A stretch of DNA of 64,000 bases from Breviolum minutum Mf 1.05b.01 (Eukaryota > Sar > Dinophyceae > Suessiales > Symbiodiniaceae). Numbering within the stretch: position 1 is the first letter of the stretch; every line of letters begins with the position of its first letter. This document shows, one piece after another, positions 32,068 through 42,637 of this stretch. The notes beneath the pieces are model-generated. The model did no database searches. It worked only from the letters and a program-made list of their open reading frames with translations, and was not told the origin of the DNA. Both the position numbers and the translations under genes were made by a program. The stretch is taken from positions 558,497 to 622,496 of the forward strand of contig DF239022.1 of the NCBI GenBank assembly GCA_000507305.1, in the 5' to 3' direction.

Positions 32068-32149
32068 TTCGCCGGGCTCGTTGTCACCGTTAAACACCCA
32101 CGTTTTCGGACCACCGAAGAAACACATCGACTCGAACTCTCCGGAAGAT
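32068..32149 (-). CDS. Exon (SSGEFESMCFFGGPKTWVFN)
   Basis: GC-rich island. Minus frame SSGEFESMCFFGGPKTWVFN GDNEPGE between CCTCGCGCAG and GAA|GTGACT. A plus-strand frame over the same bases (LSPLNTHVFGPPKKH) is also open for 40 codons; the minus strand is preferred from context. Confidence 0.42.
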
Positions 32150-33104
32150 CTGCGCGAGGCACCGCCGCGTCCATGGCTTCAATGAATCAACTTATACCAT
32201 CCAGCAATGGCAATCCGTTGGAAGGTCCAGGTATATTTATCAAAACAACAAAAAGAAACATAAAGTGTAGGTGAATATCCCATTGCCCCCATTTCATACA
32301 TGCGTAATAAAATTTAATAAAAGGCATGTTCTCAATTTTCCTTGCAGGAAGCTAGATAATTCACACAACCTTACACACGTGTTTTCCGGAATCATTTGAG
32401 AGGAACAATGGGGAATAGAATTTGCTATTAAAAAGTATCCGTTTTTCTCGGTTGGATCCCTCCCACGATTGAGCCATTGAAGCGCCGTAGATAGAAACGG
32501 CCAGATAGCATCTCATACTACGACAGCAAAAAAAATCGAATATGCCCAAGCATTCAAAAAAAAACACCGGAAAGCATCAAATCGCAACTCGAAGCTTTTG
32601 ATTTGGAAAACAAACTTTTACTTCTCTTCTCTTTTTTAAATATCTATTTCTAATGAAGGCAAATGTCATCTTGAAATTCAGAACAACCAGACGTTTATTC
32701 ATGTTCATTTTTTAATCTCGACTTCTCTCGAAAGCCAACGGCAAACTCGCACGACTCGTGGCATTTTCCTCGTCCCGACGAGGAACCCATCTCTGCAGTT
32801 TGGCCCTGAGGTTTCCGGACAAATAATAGCTCTGCAAGATGAAGGTTTCCTTAGATTTTTTGACTCTTTGATGGTTTCTAAGAGCTACAAAAGTTACAAC
32901 AAACATATTCAAAATTCAAAATGGTAATGATACAATCAAAAAAAATCCATTAGGTGATGAATCTCAAATAAACAACCAAACAAAATCAACATTCAAATCC
33001 AAGTTTCTCCCTTCACACCAGTGTGCACACGAACTAAGCCCGGCATGACCTTCGATGGGGAAGGAAAATTCTGCATCTGAAAGTCGTGGTCCCGACAGGT
33101 TACC

Positions 33105-33200
33105 CGCCCTGAAACCAACATGGAACCTAGAAATGATGGTTTCTACAAAGAAGCTGCTTTACCAGGGTGCCATTTTCAGGTTCCATGTTAAACTTTGGGA
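33105..33200. mobile_element. Family-D/E MITE
   Basis: CCCTGAAACCAACATGGAACC..AATGATGGTTTC..CCATTTTCAGGTTCCATGTTAAACTTTGGG. Related sequence at 10739-10815. Confidence 0.75.
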
Positions 33201-33232
33201 GGGCAAATGATCATGTCGGTCTTGGATATCTC

Positions 33233-33316
33233 CTTAAAGTTCACGAAAAAAGATTCGTTCACAACGGAGGCCCTTTGAGGAGATCCATCGGGAGCAACCA
33301 ATTCGAACACGTGAGA
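33233..33316 (-). CDS. Exon (SHVFELVAPDGSPQRASVVN)
   Basis: A 28-codon frame SHVFELVAPDGSPQRASVVN ESFFVNFK, open 41 codons in all. It is squeezed between two MITEs (33105-33200 and about 33343-33425). The acceptor ends TTTTGTAAGAAG and the donor is a possible GA site. Convincing composition, family unknown. Confidence 0.5.
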
Positions 33317-34089
33317 CTTCTTACAAAACCACCCATTATACATGGACCTTCCAGTTTGGGTGCCAAATGGCACACGTTTCTTAAGGGATTTGACAGCGGC
33401 ACCCCTTGGAAGGTCCTCGTAGTGAGTATTGAATGGAATTCCTTTCCTTTCTGTGACTGTTTCTCTCCCATCATGCTGGTATCATCACATTTATTCGATC
33501 ACAAATATCATGTCGTGTCCCCAAAAAGGGACCTGCAGCAAATCCCCCTGCCTCCCTTCTTTCCATCCATTTTCTCGCCATCTCCAAAAAGTTGAAAAAG
33601 AATCATAACATATAAGAGTCATACCATTCTCCTCACAAAAAATATTCGCTACCGATTAGTCAGATAATGTCAAATAGTCATATGTGTAAAAAAATCCTTC
33701 AAAACATATCATGAGGTTGACTTACCCATCTATGTTCAAATAAGACAACAGCCACCCAACAGCCACCAACACGCCCGAAGATGGGTCTATATTGGATCTA
33801 CACATTCAAGAGGCAATCTTCACCAACAGGATAACGGCCTTCATCCCAACCCAATCCTTCAGTTACCATTGACCAACTGAAAAAAGGGGGACAACCCATA
33901 AATCATACATCTATAGGCTATAGGCCAATAAATAATATTTTCACCAACCTCTCTGTCTTGAACCTTTGCTGGCCATTTTACTGACCAAATGGAATTTTTA
34001 TGTCACCGGTTCCTATGGATTTCCCTGAAATAAAGGGGATCTTCCCGAAACCAAAAAAGCTATAATTTGACCAGATTTCGTGTTGTTCG

Positions 34090-34209
34090 AAATCCCCGGG
34101 TGGGTCTGCAGCAGGGTACCCGGGGACCCGGGTCCGCCTGTCGAAAGCTGGAGTTGGTTCGCATCGACCAACTCCATACGTTGGACACCAAGCCGACAAA
34201 GGTACGCAC
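34090..34209 (-). CDS. Exon, boundaries approximate (VQRMELVDANQLQLSTGGPG)
   Basis: The acceptor GGCGTTGTTTTGGACCTCTTGGGAG precedes a GC-rich stretch. One frame reads VQRMELVDANQLQLSTGGPG, another VRTFVGLVSNVWSWSMRTNS; I cannot decide between them. It lies just downstream (in minus orientation) of a degenerate family-A MITE at 34248-34356. Confidence 0.4.
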
Positions 34210-34247
34210 CTCCCAAGAGGTCCAAAACAACGCCAATGGCTCCGGAG

Positions 34248-34356
34248 TCCCATGGGCTTCGAGGTTGGTTGGTATATATTTACCTTACATCAAAAACCAT
34301 TAAAAAACATCCAAACATGCATGTGGGGTACGACACATATTACCAATCCTATGGGA
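34248..34356. mobile_element. Family-A MITE, degraded
   Basis: TCCCATGGGCTTC..ATATATTTACCTTACATC..GGTACGACACATATTACC..TCCTATGGG. Confidence 0.65.
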
Positions 34357-34868
34357 TGGTATTGGGAAATGGAAATTGATGGAAATTGGACCCTTTGAAT
34401 GGAAGATGTACTGTATATCATATCTATATTTAAAAGTCATTAATCCTTTAAGTACATAAATTGCTGGAAACTTCAATTGAGCGGCTCCAAAGCCGTGAAT
34501 GATATTTTATGAAATATGTTTTTTGGTTCATGACGGGATCCTAATTTCATGGCTTATGAAACAATACCTGAAAATAACTGGGAAGACATCTCCTATACAA
34601 CATACATAGCCAGGGTCAACTGGTCACTCAGGTGTTTTTTTGTTTAAGGATGCACGTCATGTTTTTTTCCATAGGAAACATCACGAAAATAGACATGGTG
34701 GATGAACATTTACCCCGTCACTCTTTGTAACTCCTAGAGGCTTATGTATATTTAGCAAACCACCCAAATATGATGGCGATATATGGCGATATGTTTTTTT
34801 CCTGGGGGCTGAACGATGGATTTCTGTTTCCCCAATAAACTTGTTGACAACAGATTGTTAACCTCAAC

Positions 34869-34964
34869 CTTCAACAGGGTATAGTTGAAAGAGAACAAAA
34901 TCAGCAGGCTTATCCAACATCTCCATGATTTTGGGTTCGCCACATGGGCGCCGGGATGTTTGTT
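34869..34964 (-). CDS. Exon (CGEPKIMEMLDKPADFVLFQ)
   Basis: A strong acceptor (GGTTTTTGTTGGCGGGGTGTTTCAG) precedes either QTSRRPCGEPKIMEMLDKPA (donor GAAG|GTTGAG, phase 1-1) or, in phase 0, NKHPGAHVANPKSWRCWISL, which stays open for over 60 codons. The second joins exon 35056 in phase. Confidence 0.48.
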
Positions 34965-35055
34965 CTGAAACACCCCGCCAACAAAAACCTCCGGACAACC
35001 ACAACATGTATAGGATTGTAACAACAGCCCCAAACAATTTTACATACGAAAAAAC

Positions 35056-35144
35056 CTGAGGGTTTTGAGCAAAAAAAGTATCTCCGGCTTCACAGTTGGA
35101 TCTTTGGTTCATATCTACACCCCCGGAAGATGAACACATCGAAC
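35056..35144 (-). CDS. Exon (SMCSSSGGVDMNQRSNCEAG)
   Basis: The acceptor CATCATGACTTCAG and donor CAG|GTTTTT bound 29 codons: SMCSSSGGVDMNQRSNCEAG DTFFAQNPQ. Phase 1 in, 0 out. Confidence 0.48.
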
Positions 35145-35525
35145 CTGAAGTCATGATGGGTTTGGTTCAGATGATGTTCCTCTTGGAGGGGGCCCGCCCC
35201 CGTATTCCTCAGGTTTCAGCAGCCGTTTTCATCTTCCGGAAATTGTCCAATTCTGAAAGGTGACCCTCGGGGGGTGGGAGCTTCAAATCCAGGTGGCCAT
35301 GTTAGGAGCGTTTGATTTTCATCTTCGGCCTCTCGTTTGGTTTTGGAGGTTAAGCCTCTGAGCCACTGAACTTGAGGGAATCAAACGAAATCCCTTCTTT
35401 CGGAATATATTTCTAGCCAGAACACCTCAAAAACGGCACTTTCAGGTTGACGTTTTCCAAGTCTTGGTTTATAGTTGCTCCAAAAAAATACCAGCTGGAA
35501 AATGATGGAAATTTTGTCTTAACAC

Positions 35526-35632
35526 CCATAATATCAACCCGGAGGGTCATTTTCATGGGAATTTTCTGGGCCCATCCTCCCAATGCCACCTTTTCCTCAA
35601 GAAATAAGGCCTCGTTAAGGGCATCATTGTCC
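35526..35632 (-). CDS. Exon (DNDALNEALFLEEKVALGGW)
   Basis: A 35-codon frame DNDALNEALFLEEKVALGGW AQKIPMKMTLRVDIM with a G|GTGTTA donor. With an ATG in frame just upstream it is open for 75 codons. The acceptor ATTAGGGATTGTTGAG is plain. Family unknown. Confidence 0.5.
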
Positions 35633-35922
35633 CTCAACAATCCCTAATAAGGCCGGCGAATTCTTTGCTGGGAGGGGGTCATTTTGGAGGGTGAGGCCCC
35701 TTAAATTCCTATACAATGACACTTCTGAAGTTGATTTCGCTACACTACCTCTGACGCAGTTGCTGTTTGGACAACCCATTCTGAAGAATACCTATATCGA
35801 AAATGGGTTCATCCTCCGGCAGGTTTTTTTTTTCGACATTAAACAGTCCACAATTATATTGTTGAAGCCATTGGTCTTGATGATTCAGAAACACCGCTTA
35901 AATCATGTAAAGTCCTTTCTAT

Positions 35923-36027
35923 CCCATAGGATCCATGGGACTGGTATTTTTTGAAAGCATTTAAATGCATTTAACATAAACAAAATCCCAAATTGTAGGT
36001 CAAAAATCCATACATGGATCCTATGGG
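35923..36027. mobile_element. Family-A MITE
   Basis: CCCATAGGATCCATGGGACTGG..AATTGTAGGTCAAAAATCC..CATGGATCCTATGGG; internal arms diverged. Confidence 0.8.
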
Positions 36028-36053
36028 TATGATTGACGTCAAGTGGTGTTCAC

Positions 36054-36137
36054 TCTGCCGTCCAATTTTTGCCAGATTCTGCCCCACCTGTTGCAGAATG
36101 TCCATGACATTCGCGACCCCTCGGCGCGGGGTCATTG
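36054..36137 (-). CDS. Exon (MTPRRGVANVMDILQQVGQN)
   Basis: A GC-rich island in AT-rich DNA encodes MTPRRGVANVMDILQQVGQN LAKIGRQ, predicted helical. The acceptor ends GGGGGCTTAG and the donor is CAGA|GTGAAC. A family-A MITE begins 27 nt beyond. Confidence 0.5.
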
Positions 36138-36743
36138 CTAAGCCCCCTATAATTTAGATTCTTAGATACCAAAAAAATGAGGCTGTATTTGAAGCCGGAG
36201 ATGCATCTTCCAAAACCTATCATGTTTGATATCTATGTTACCCTCTCCAAGTTGACACCATGGAATCCAAAAAATTTTGGGGACTCATTTCAAGGAAGCT
36301 CCTATTCCAGGGTCCATGTTATGGTAAGCCCTGAGAGGTTGACTTGAAAAAGGTCCCAAGAGTCCCAGCACTGAGCCTTCTTGACAATGTAATGAAAGTT
36401 TAAAATTCCGATTTCCACATGTTTCCAAACTTTTCTTAATACATTCCCCAAAAGCTTAAAGATTGGCTGAGACGGATGCATACTTTGCGAAACAAAGGTG
36501 GTAATTTCATTTCATCCCCAATCTTGCTCAAAAGGAACAAACAAAAACTATATATTTACAGTAAGCAACCACAAACTATTGTGTCCTGCGTGTGAACATT
36601 GCCGAGACAGTTGAAACAAAACCATGGTTCTAGTGCCTTCAACCCGATTGAAAAAGATTAATGAATATATTTCTGGCCAAAAATAATAATATTTCACCAA
36701 CCTAGATTTATCTGAAATAAGAGATGTTCCCTTCCTCAGCTAC

Positions 36744-36856
36744 CTTATGGGGTGAGGGATTGGTGTGATTTCGCTTTAAACCACAACCTGGGGAGCCTTG
36801 ATTAAGGGGAACAAGCAGGCGAATTGAAACAACAATTTGGTTTGCCCCTCCGACCT
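36744..36856 (-). CDS. Exon (VGGANQIVVSIRLLVPLNQG)
   Basis: A fine acceptor (TTTTTGGTTTGTCAAATTTCAG) precedes a 37-codon frame VGGANQIVVSIRLLVPLNQG SPGCGLKRNHTN and an AAG|GTAGCT donor. A second frame is open to a CAG|GTTGTG donor. Confidence 0.52.
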
Positions 36857-37135
36857 CTGAAATTTGACAAACCAAAAAGTCAAAAATATTGGCCAATATA
36901 TGTGTTGATGCTTTCAAAGTACGGGTCCCCAAGAGACACATGTTTATTTTGGATACTCCATTCACGTGGAAGTCCACCACCATTAAAAAAAACATATTTC
37001 GTTTTGGATGATGACAAGCCCCTTTAACAAAATGGTGAAACTCACGAAAGCCAACTTCTAAAAAAAAGGTGGTCAAGGACTTGGTAATATCGGATTAGCT
37101 GAACATTTTTGTTGGTGCCGATCTCCATTTTTCAC

Positions 37136-37238
37136 TCATCGCGAGATAGATCGCGTCGTTTTCTCCATGCCAATGCAAGGAGAGGCACCAAGTATTTTGA
37201 GGCCAGAAGCGCTTCGCCCATCCCAATGATATCAATTG
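37136..37238 (-). CDS. Exon (IDIIGMGEALLASKYLVPLL)
   Basis: A T-rich tract and GTGGTAG acceptor precede IDIIGMGEALLASKYLVPLL ALAWRKRRDLSRD, a hydrophobic then basic stretch that could be a membrane segment. The donor GATGA|GTGAAA is provisional; a GA donor upstream would join exon 36856. Confidence 0.48.
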
Positions 37239-37355
37239 CTACCACGATTTTGCCACAAAAAAAGGGGACCTACCCAGTCGTTAACAACAAGGAGGGTGAA
37301 ACATTTTCCAACAAAACACAAAAAAAAACATCATGGCAAACTTCCGGATTCCCAC

Positions 37356-37427
37356 CTTTGTGGACCCATGGATCGATCTGTTTGTTGGGAAACGTCCGAC
37401 GACTTGGACCTCAAACAAAAATGCATC
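37356..37427 (-). CDS. Exon (DAFLFEVQVVGRFPTNRSIH)
   Basis: A 72-nt phase 0-0 exon DAFLFEVQVVGRFPTNRSIH GSTK, acceptor GAGTCAGTCTCTGCAG, donor AAG|GTGGGA. It joins 38045 in phase. Family unknown. Confidence 0.52.
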
Positions 37428-37474
37428 CTGCAGAGACTGACTCTTCTTCCAGATGCATCCTTGGATATGTGACT

Positions 37475-37572
37475 ATACCAGCACCACCTAAGAGGTGCCA
37501 ATATGACCCTAAGGGGTGGTTAATGGGCACCCTTTACCATGCATTTAGCACCCCTTGGGTGTTCCAGGTATA
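37475..37572. mobile_element. Family-C MITE
   Basis: TATACCAGCACCACCTAAGAGG..TTAATGGGCACCCTTTACCATG..AGCACCCCTTGGGTGTTCCAGGTATA. Confidence 0.88.
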
Positions 37573-38044
37573 TGAACATATACGCACAAAAATCTACAGA
37601 GACTAACTCTGTAAACTTGGACCCATCCCTCCCTGAAGAGGGGAAAACCAACTTACCACAACGACCTTTCGTCATGGAACAGTTGGTTGATTCTTGTTGA
37701 ATCTTGGGGCTTCCCCTTGGAAGCTGACTATAATTTTCACACGAAAGTCGGCCTTGAACTGGACGATCAAGGATAGTTGGTACAAAGGGATATCAAGTTG
37801 CTGAAAGCCATCAATTCCCAGAAAGCTCCCTATAGGTCACGTCACATAAGGTACAAAACGTGAATCATATTCTATAGGATCCATGTATTGTATGTTATGT
37901 ACGTTTTGGGTCCTGCCTACACACTGGAACAGTGAATTTCCTTTCAACAAAAACTAGCTTGAGAAAAGACTCTGGCACCCATTTGGAAAAAACTGGCCGT
38001 CAAACGATGGATTTTTTGGAGATTTTTGTTGTGGAGACCACGAC

Positions 38045-38136
38045 CTTAGACAACAAATCGATATGAGGCATCAAATCCAACCCCTTCGCAAGGAGTTTCT
38101 GAAGCATCCATATTAAAATGCTTTCAAATTCCAAAT
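38045..38136 (-). CDS. Exon (LEFESILIWMLQKLLAKGLD)
   Basis: The acceptor tract from TTTCTATCCC to CATCAACAG precedes 30 codons LEFESILIWMLQKLLAKGLD LMPHIDLLSK and an AAG|GTCGTG donor. Phase 1 in, 0 out. Looks helical; family unknown. Confidence 0.52.
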
Positions 38137-38363
38137 CTGTTGATGGCTCAGAAATCCGGCGAAACAGTTGGGATAGAAAAGAAATTCGAAAATAATGGGA
38201 TACTCGCCATATCGACTGGGGAATTCTTCCACCAACAATAAGAATTGCCAAATTTGGCATAGGAATACGTTGGCAACGCATGCTGGATGGTTGTATTCAA
38301 GACACCCCACGTGACCGGCGGCTGACATTCGTAGCTGCTCAAACGGGCAGCAAATCAGTGAAC

Positions 38364-38441
38364 CCGCTTTGCCCAAGCTGGCAAAAGCTGTGGCTTCTTC
38401 TCTTTGCGTGGCAACTCTGGTCAGTGGCGAGTTCCAAAACT
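38364..38441 (-). CDS. Exon (PLTRVATQREEATAFASLGK)
   Basis: A strong acceptor (GTGATTTTTGTTGAGCGCAG) precedes FWNSPLTRVATQREEATAFA SLGKA and a G|GTTCAC donor in phase with 38136. The same frame continues open to about 38116, so an unspliced longer exon is possible. Confidence 0.48.
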
Positions 38442-38499
38442 CTGCGCTCAACAAAAATCACTCCCTATTCTATTCGAAGGGATCTTAAGAAAACCCCCC

Positions 38500-40499
38500 C
38501 GGGCTCTGTTTTTATCCCATCTCTTCGGTTCGCACCAAGAAAGACATCTTCAAATCCTTTTAGCCCTAGAAGCCACCGTTTTCCCTGTTTCAGTCTAATC
38601 ATGACATGTTGGCACATAGGCCTTAGGCGGTGGCGCTGATGGGTGATGTCCCCGTGGGTGTGCTGTTGCCCTATGGGTGGGGGCTGCCGTACCCCTCCCC
38701 ACTTCAACAGTGAACATAAGGGCAATGAGGATTATGAACAGGTTGCCTCCTATATTTCTAGCTTCTTCTCAAGAGCCTCAAGGAGGGGGAAAAGGTTTAA
38801 TACTATGACTCTTCGTCATGATTGAAGATGACGAGCTTCCCAAGAGCGGAATTTACACCGACCATGTGGGGTGAGTAGGTCCATTGTGAAGCCTCACCTA
38901 AGCAATAGAGCTTGAACAATACTGTTCATAGTAGATTTATTTTGGGATGTCTCAACATTGTTTTTGGTCCCTCCAAAAATGCAGTTTCGGACTAAAAAGT
39001 GCACTATTTGAGGTCCATGATTTTGAGCCACATATGTCTGGCTCTCAAAATTGTAGTAAAAGTCTAAGTTTTGGCAGGAGTGTTGTGTTGTTAAAAATCC
39101 TGCACCATCGGGCATCTCGACAAAAGAAACAATTTAAATAAAAAACACCTCCCCAGTAATAGTCACCCATTCAATAGGTTCAATAGGTCGATCATTACCT
39201 CCTTACCTGAGAAAAGCTTGATCATAAGGAACGATAGACAAAAGACATGCCGAAAAGAGGTAAACAAAAAACCACGGCCCACTTGACACTCCGATCAAAA
39301 ACAAGGGTCATTTAAGGGTTCCAGGATGTTCCAGGTATTCGACAGCTGCGCCCTTCCAGAGTTACCACAGTCTCCAAGGCCTCTTGCCCTGAAGACCACT
39401 CTGCGTTTAGAAATTATTATGAAAAAAAAACACGCAACAAAGATGCAACCGAGCTGAGTTTTGGAACCCTCAAAAACACCAAATGTTTGATTCTAGGTTC
39501 GCATTGCTTTCAAAAAAAAAACAACACCATTTTTTGGTTCATGGGTTAGTTTTTCCGTATCCTTGTCCGAAAACAGGGGATTCAAAATCAATCCCTTCTG
39601 CAATCCAATGACCTTCAAGTTTAATTGCGACAAGAGCTTAATTGCAAAGCAACCAACAAAACAATGGACGCCACGTCGGGCAACAAAAGCTAGATGTTTC
39701 TACATGTTTCTACCACATTGTGTGGAGGTGCCATGGTCTTTCTACCTCGTATCTATAGGCAGAATTTACCAAATAATTCCTACACCTGAATTGTTTGTGC
39801 GCATTCATTTGCAGTCACCACCATTTGGGGGCATTACTTGGAAGTGCACGATGCTCCTATTGGTATAGACTGAAGGTTGGTGGTGAAGGTTGAGTTTTTA
39901 CTTTGTTTTGCTTGCAAGTTTCTGTAAAAACTGTGAGTCTTTAATTTCCCGAGGATAGAATGCACCAATCTTAACCACCAACCTTGACCATTGGTTGATA
40001 GATATGTTGGGGTGAACATGTTTCTCCATAAGACGTGACGAGTTCATGACATGTCAGTTTCTTGTTTCAAACATGGGAAAATCATTCCAGTCAGAATGGA
40101 TCCTTACATGTTTAAGTTCTAGGTTGTCCCTGGAAGTCAACCACCACTTTCAAAAAAATCGTTTGACTTTGACTTCCAGGAATTCGTCAGGCATTGTTAA
40201 GTATTTTTTCATACAGATTGGTTATGTAAAACGTACGCTTGCCCTTAATCGCGATTTACCATGTAAAAAAGTTCTAACGTCTTCAATACGCATCCAAGAA
40301 TTCTCGAGTTTCAAACAAAAAGTCACATTGTTCCGACTTAATCAATTCCCTAAGGAATTCATTCGGCCCTTCCTTTGGAGAGGATTTTCCCAAGCAGCAA
40401 GAAAAAACGACACCTTTTCAAAGTGAGTTTAGGTCTGCAGTTAGATGAGCTATGTGGCAAGATTTTTGGGCCTCAGTTTCCAAAAAGGGAGGGTTTCAA
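38500..40499. other. No gene resolved
   Basis: Short open frames on both strands, A/T runs, no exon with good signals on both sides. 38640-38720 is GC-rich and open on several frames, but I could not place splice sites. Confidence 0.35.
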
Positions 40500-40574
40500 A
40501 TCTCAGGCAAATGGACGCAGGAGGGGCCCGTCGTAGGTGAGTCAGGTCTCTTCCTTGCATTCTCATCTTTGAGC
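40500..40574 (-). CDS. Candidate exon (LKDENARKRPDSPTTGPSCV)
   Basis: The acceptor tract CTCCTCCTTGAATCCTTCG..CGAG precedes two open frames: LKDENARKRPDSPTTGPSCV HLPE, or SKMRMQGRDLTHLRRAPPAS. The lower boundary is approximate. Confidence 0.38.
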
Positions 40575-40642
40575 CTCGTTGATTTGACGAAGGATTCAAG
40601 GAGGAGTTTAAGGAAGATTTATTGAAGCACAAACATGACAAC

Positions 40643-40680
40643 CCCATAGGATCCATGTATGGGATGTTTACCCACAAAAC
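40643..40680. mobile_element. Family-A MITE truncated near telomere-like repeats
   Basis: CCCATAGGATCCATGTATGG..TTTACCCA, then no right arm. Confidence 0.7.
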
Positions 40681-40697
40681 ACGCGTGTCGCCCACAC

Positions 40698-40772
40698 AGG
40701 GTTTAGGCTTTAGAGTTTAGGGTTTTAGGGTTCAAGGTTTAGGTTTTAGGTTTTATGTTTTTAGGGTTTTTT
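40698..40772 (+). repeat. Degenerate interstitial telomere-like repeats (TTTAGGG/TTTTAGGG)
   Basis: About ten imperfect units of GGTTTAG / GGTTTTAG in tandem. TTTAGGG is the telomere repeat reported for dinoflagellates and plants. It starts 18 nt after a truncated family-A MITE and precedes the GC-rich block. Confidence 0.65.
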
Positions 40773-41382
40773 GGTTGGTTTTTGCAGATAAGTTCGTAGG
40801 AAACGATGGTTTAGAAGGTCAAAAAAGGCCATGGAGGCCAAGAAGGCTAAAATAAAAGGCCTGGAAAATAAACCAGGTGAAAAACACTATGAAAGTTGCT
40901 CCGCTGCCGCATCCAGCCACGGCCAGATTTGCGGCTCCACCATCTCCAGGTCCTTTGCGCTGCACCGCACATATGCATGCCTCACTCACAGCATCGTGCG
41001 GGCAGGCGAATTATACAGACCGTATATCAGCCCATGCAACCATCATGATATAGCTGCACATCAGGGTTGTGGAAATCAGCGATACCCACAACCGCCCGAA
41101 GGCGACGCCGGCCTCATCAGGAGTTTTCAAGATAAAGAGATATAGATCTATGTATTACAAATTATTCTCACACAAATATTAAGAATAGATCTTGTAGTAC
41201 TATACTATACCTCGATCTGATACCTGGGCGATCGAGATCGGTTAGCGTACACAACAGCGCTCCAATCCAGCCACTGAGTTTGAGACCCTTCCCCATGTCC
41301 ATCCTCAGGCCTAGGCAGGAAATTCAAGATGCGATGAGCATGACATGCAGCCAAACATCACGCAGCAATCATCAGTAAGATT

Positions 41383-41661
41383 TTAATTCCCAAAGCATAT
41401 AAGGATCTGTGGTCCGGACGGAGCTCGCACAAGTTGAGGTGCGTGGGGCGCGATTTGCGCACCATCTCCACGTGCCACCCCGCGCGCTCCGCAAGCACAG
41501 CTGCCCTGACAGGTGGATGCACACCGATCAAGCCAGAAAATAAAGGCCCCCGCCACAGCGCCACTCCTCCACGACCGCGGGGGAACCCAGTCCCACGCCT
41601 TGTAGCCATGATTGATTGTTGTGGCCTGGAGAGGTGCAAGACACGGATATATATTTTGCAT
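41383..41661 (-). CDS. GC-rich open frames, gene not resolved
   Basis: All minus frames are open over parts of this GC-rich stretch (for example an ATG-started 92-codon frame with SWRSGAVAGAFIFWLDRCAS). Part of the distinct 40.8-42.5 kb block. No homologue recognised and splice sites unclear. Confidence 0.25.
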   Translation of the reverse strand: MQNIYPCLAPLQATTINHGYKAWDWVPPRSWRSGAVAGAFIFWLDRCASTCQGSCACGARGVARGDGAQIAPHAPQLVRAPSGPQILICFGN

Positions 41662-41944
41662 TGCATTGAATCTGAATTCCTGTCATCTGATTTGATGGTG
41701 AGTGTACAGTGTACATTTGAGTTTCTAGCACGATTCCAGGGACATGGAGCTGAAACGACAGGACAGCAGCAGTTCTGTTTGGCCAGGCTGTAAAAATTCT
41801 GCGAGGCTGGAGCCGAGATTGCTTTCAAATCGACACATATCATATATCATACCTGCTTTCAATAATTGTTTGAATCTGCAGCCCCACTTTCATCCCACAC
41901 ATCTGAGCTCTTCTTCTTTTTTGGAACAATCCGGCAGTGAGCCA

Positions 41945-42451
41945 TCATGTGGTGAAACCAAGGCGAGGTCGCCCTTCAGACTTCCACGCCAGGATCCTCA
42001 TCACCCCACAATGTACGGACTCACAACGAAACTCCTCCTGCAGGGCGACTGGCGCAGTCTTCTTTATGGTGATGAGTGATGAATTTGAAAAGAAAATGCA
42101 AAGGGTGACTCGTCCGTCCTCAAAAACGTAGCAGTTGTCGTTGCGGTACCACCAGATATGCCGGTGCCGGCGTTCTTGCCACACAAACCCTTGGCATTCG
42201 AGGCAGACGTTGGGGCATGAAGCGGCAAGCTGATAGAAAAGAGGTCCTGAGGCCATGACATCGAAAGCCGCAACAGCCTTGACGTAGCACCACCACTCGT
42301 CCTCATACCACCACCACCAACGGCCAGAACTCTCGTCGTATTGATACGCCGAGGGAGGTGACAATGGTCGGGTGATACAGAGCCCCATGCCTGTGCACAG
42401 AATTTCCGATACTCTTAATGCGTATATGATTATGAGTAATTTTTGCTCCAA
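41945..42451 (-). CDS. Open frame with Trp-rich segment (YDESSGRWWWWYEDEWWCYV)
   Basis: A 168-codon minus ORF, the longest plausible coding ORF here. Its central part reads YDESSGRWWWWYEDEWWCYV, FYQLAASCPNVCLECQGFVW, HIWWYRNDNCYVFEDGRVTL. Cys and Trp content suggests a compact domain but I recognise none. N- and C-terminal parts may be intron or MITE. An alternative open frame overlaps. Confidence 0.42.
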   Translation of the reverse strand: MEQKLLIIIYALRVSEILCTGMGLCITRPLSPPSAYQYDESSGRWWWWYEDEWWCYVKAVAAFDVMASGPLFYQLAASCPNVCLECQGFVWQERRHRHIWWYRNDNCYVFEDGRVTLCIFFSNSSLITIKKTAPVALQEEFRCESVHCGVMRILAWKSEGRPRLGFTT

Positions 42452-42585
42452 ATGTCATGTATACAGGTGCATTCTGAGCGCAAGACTTCGAAGGTAGGGG
42501 GATGGTGTTCGCGAACCTCACAAGAAAGGCTTACAGGACAAGAAGCTGCGCGAGGCAAATAAACTTATATATGTTCTTGTAGTCA

Positions 42586-42637
42586 CTCTATATATATATA
42601 TATAAATAAATATAAATATATATATATATATAGAGTC
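42586..42637. repeat. AT-rich perfect-ended palindrome
   Basis: ACTCTATATATATA..TATATATATAGAGT around an AAATAAATATAAAT core. Could form a 20-bp hairpin or cruciform. Confidence 0.6.

Noticed and set aside
32058-32158. Plus-strand exon LSPLNTHVFGPPKKHIDSNS with an AG|GCACCG donor
   Set aside because: The minus frame over the same GC-rich island is equally good and agrees with neighbouring exon orientation.
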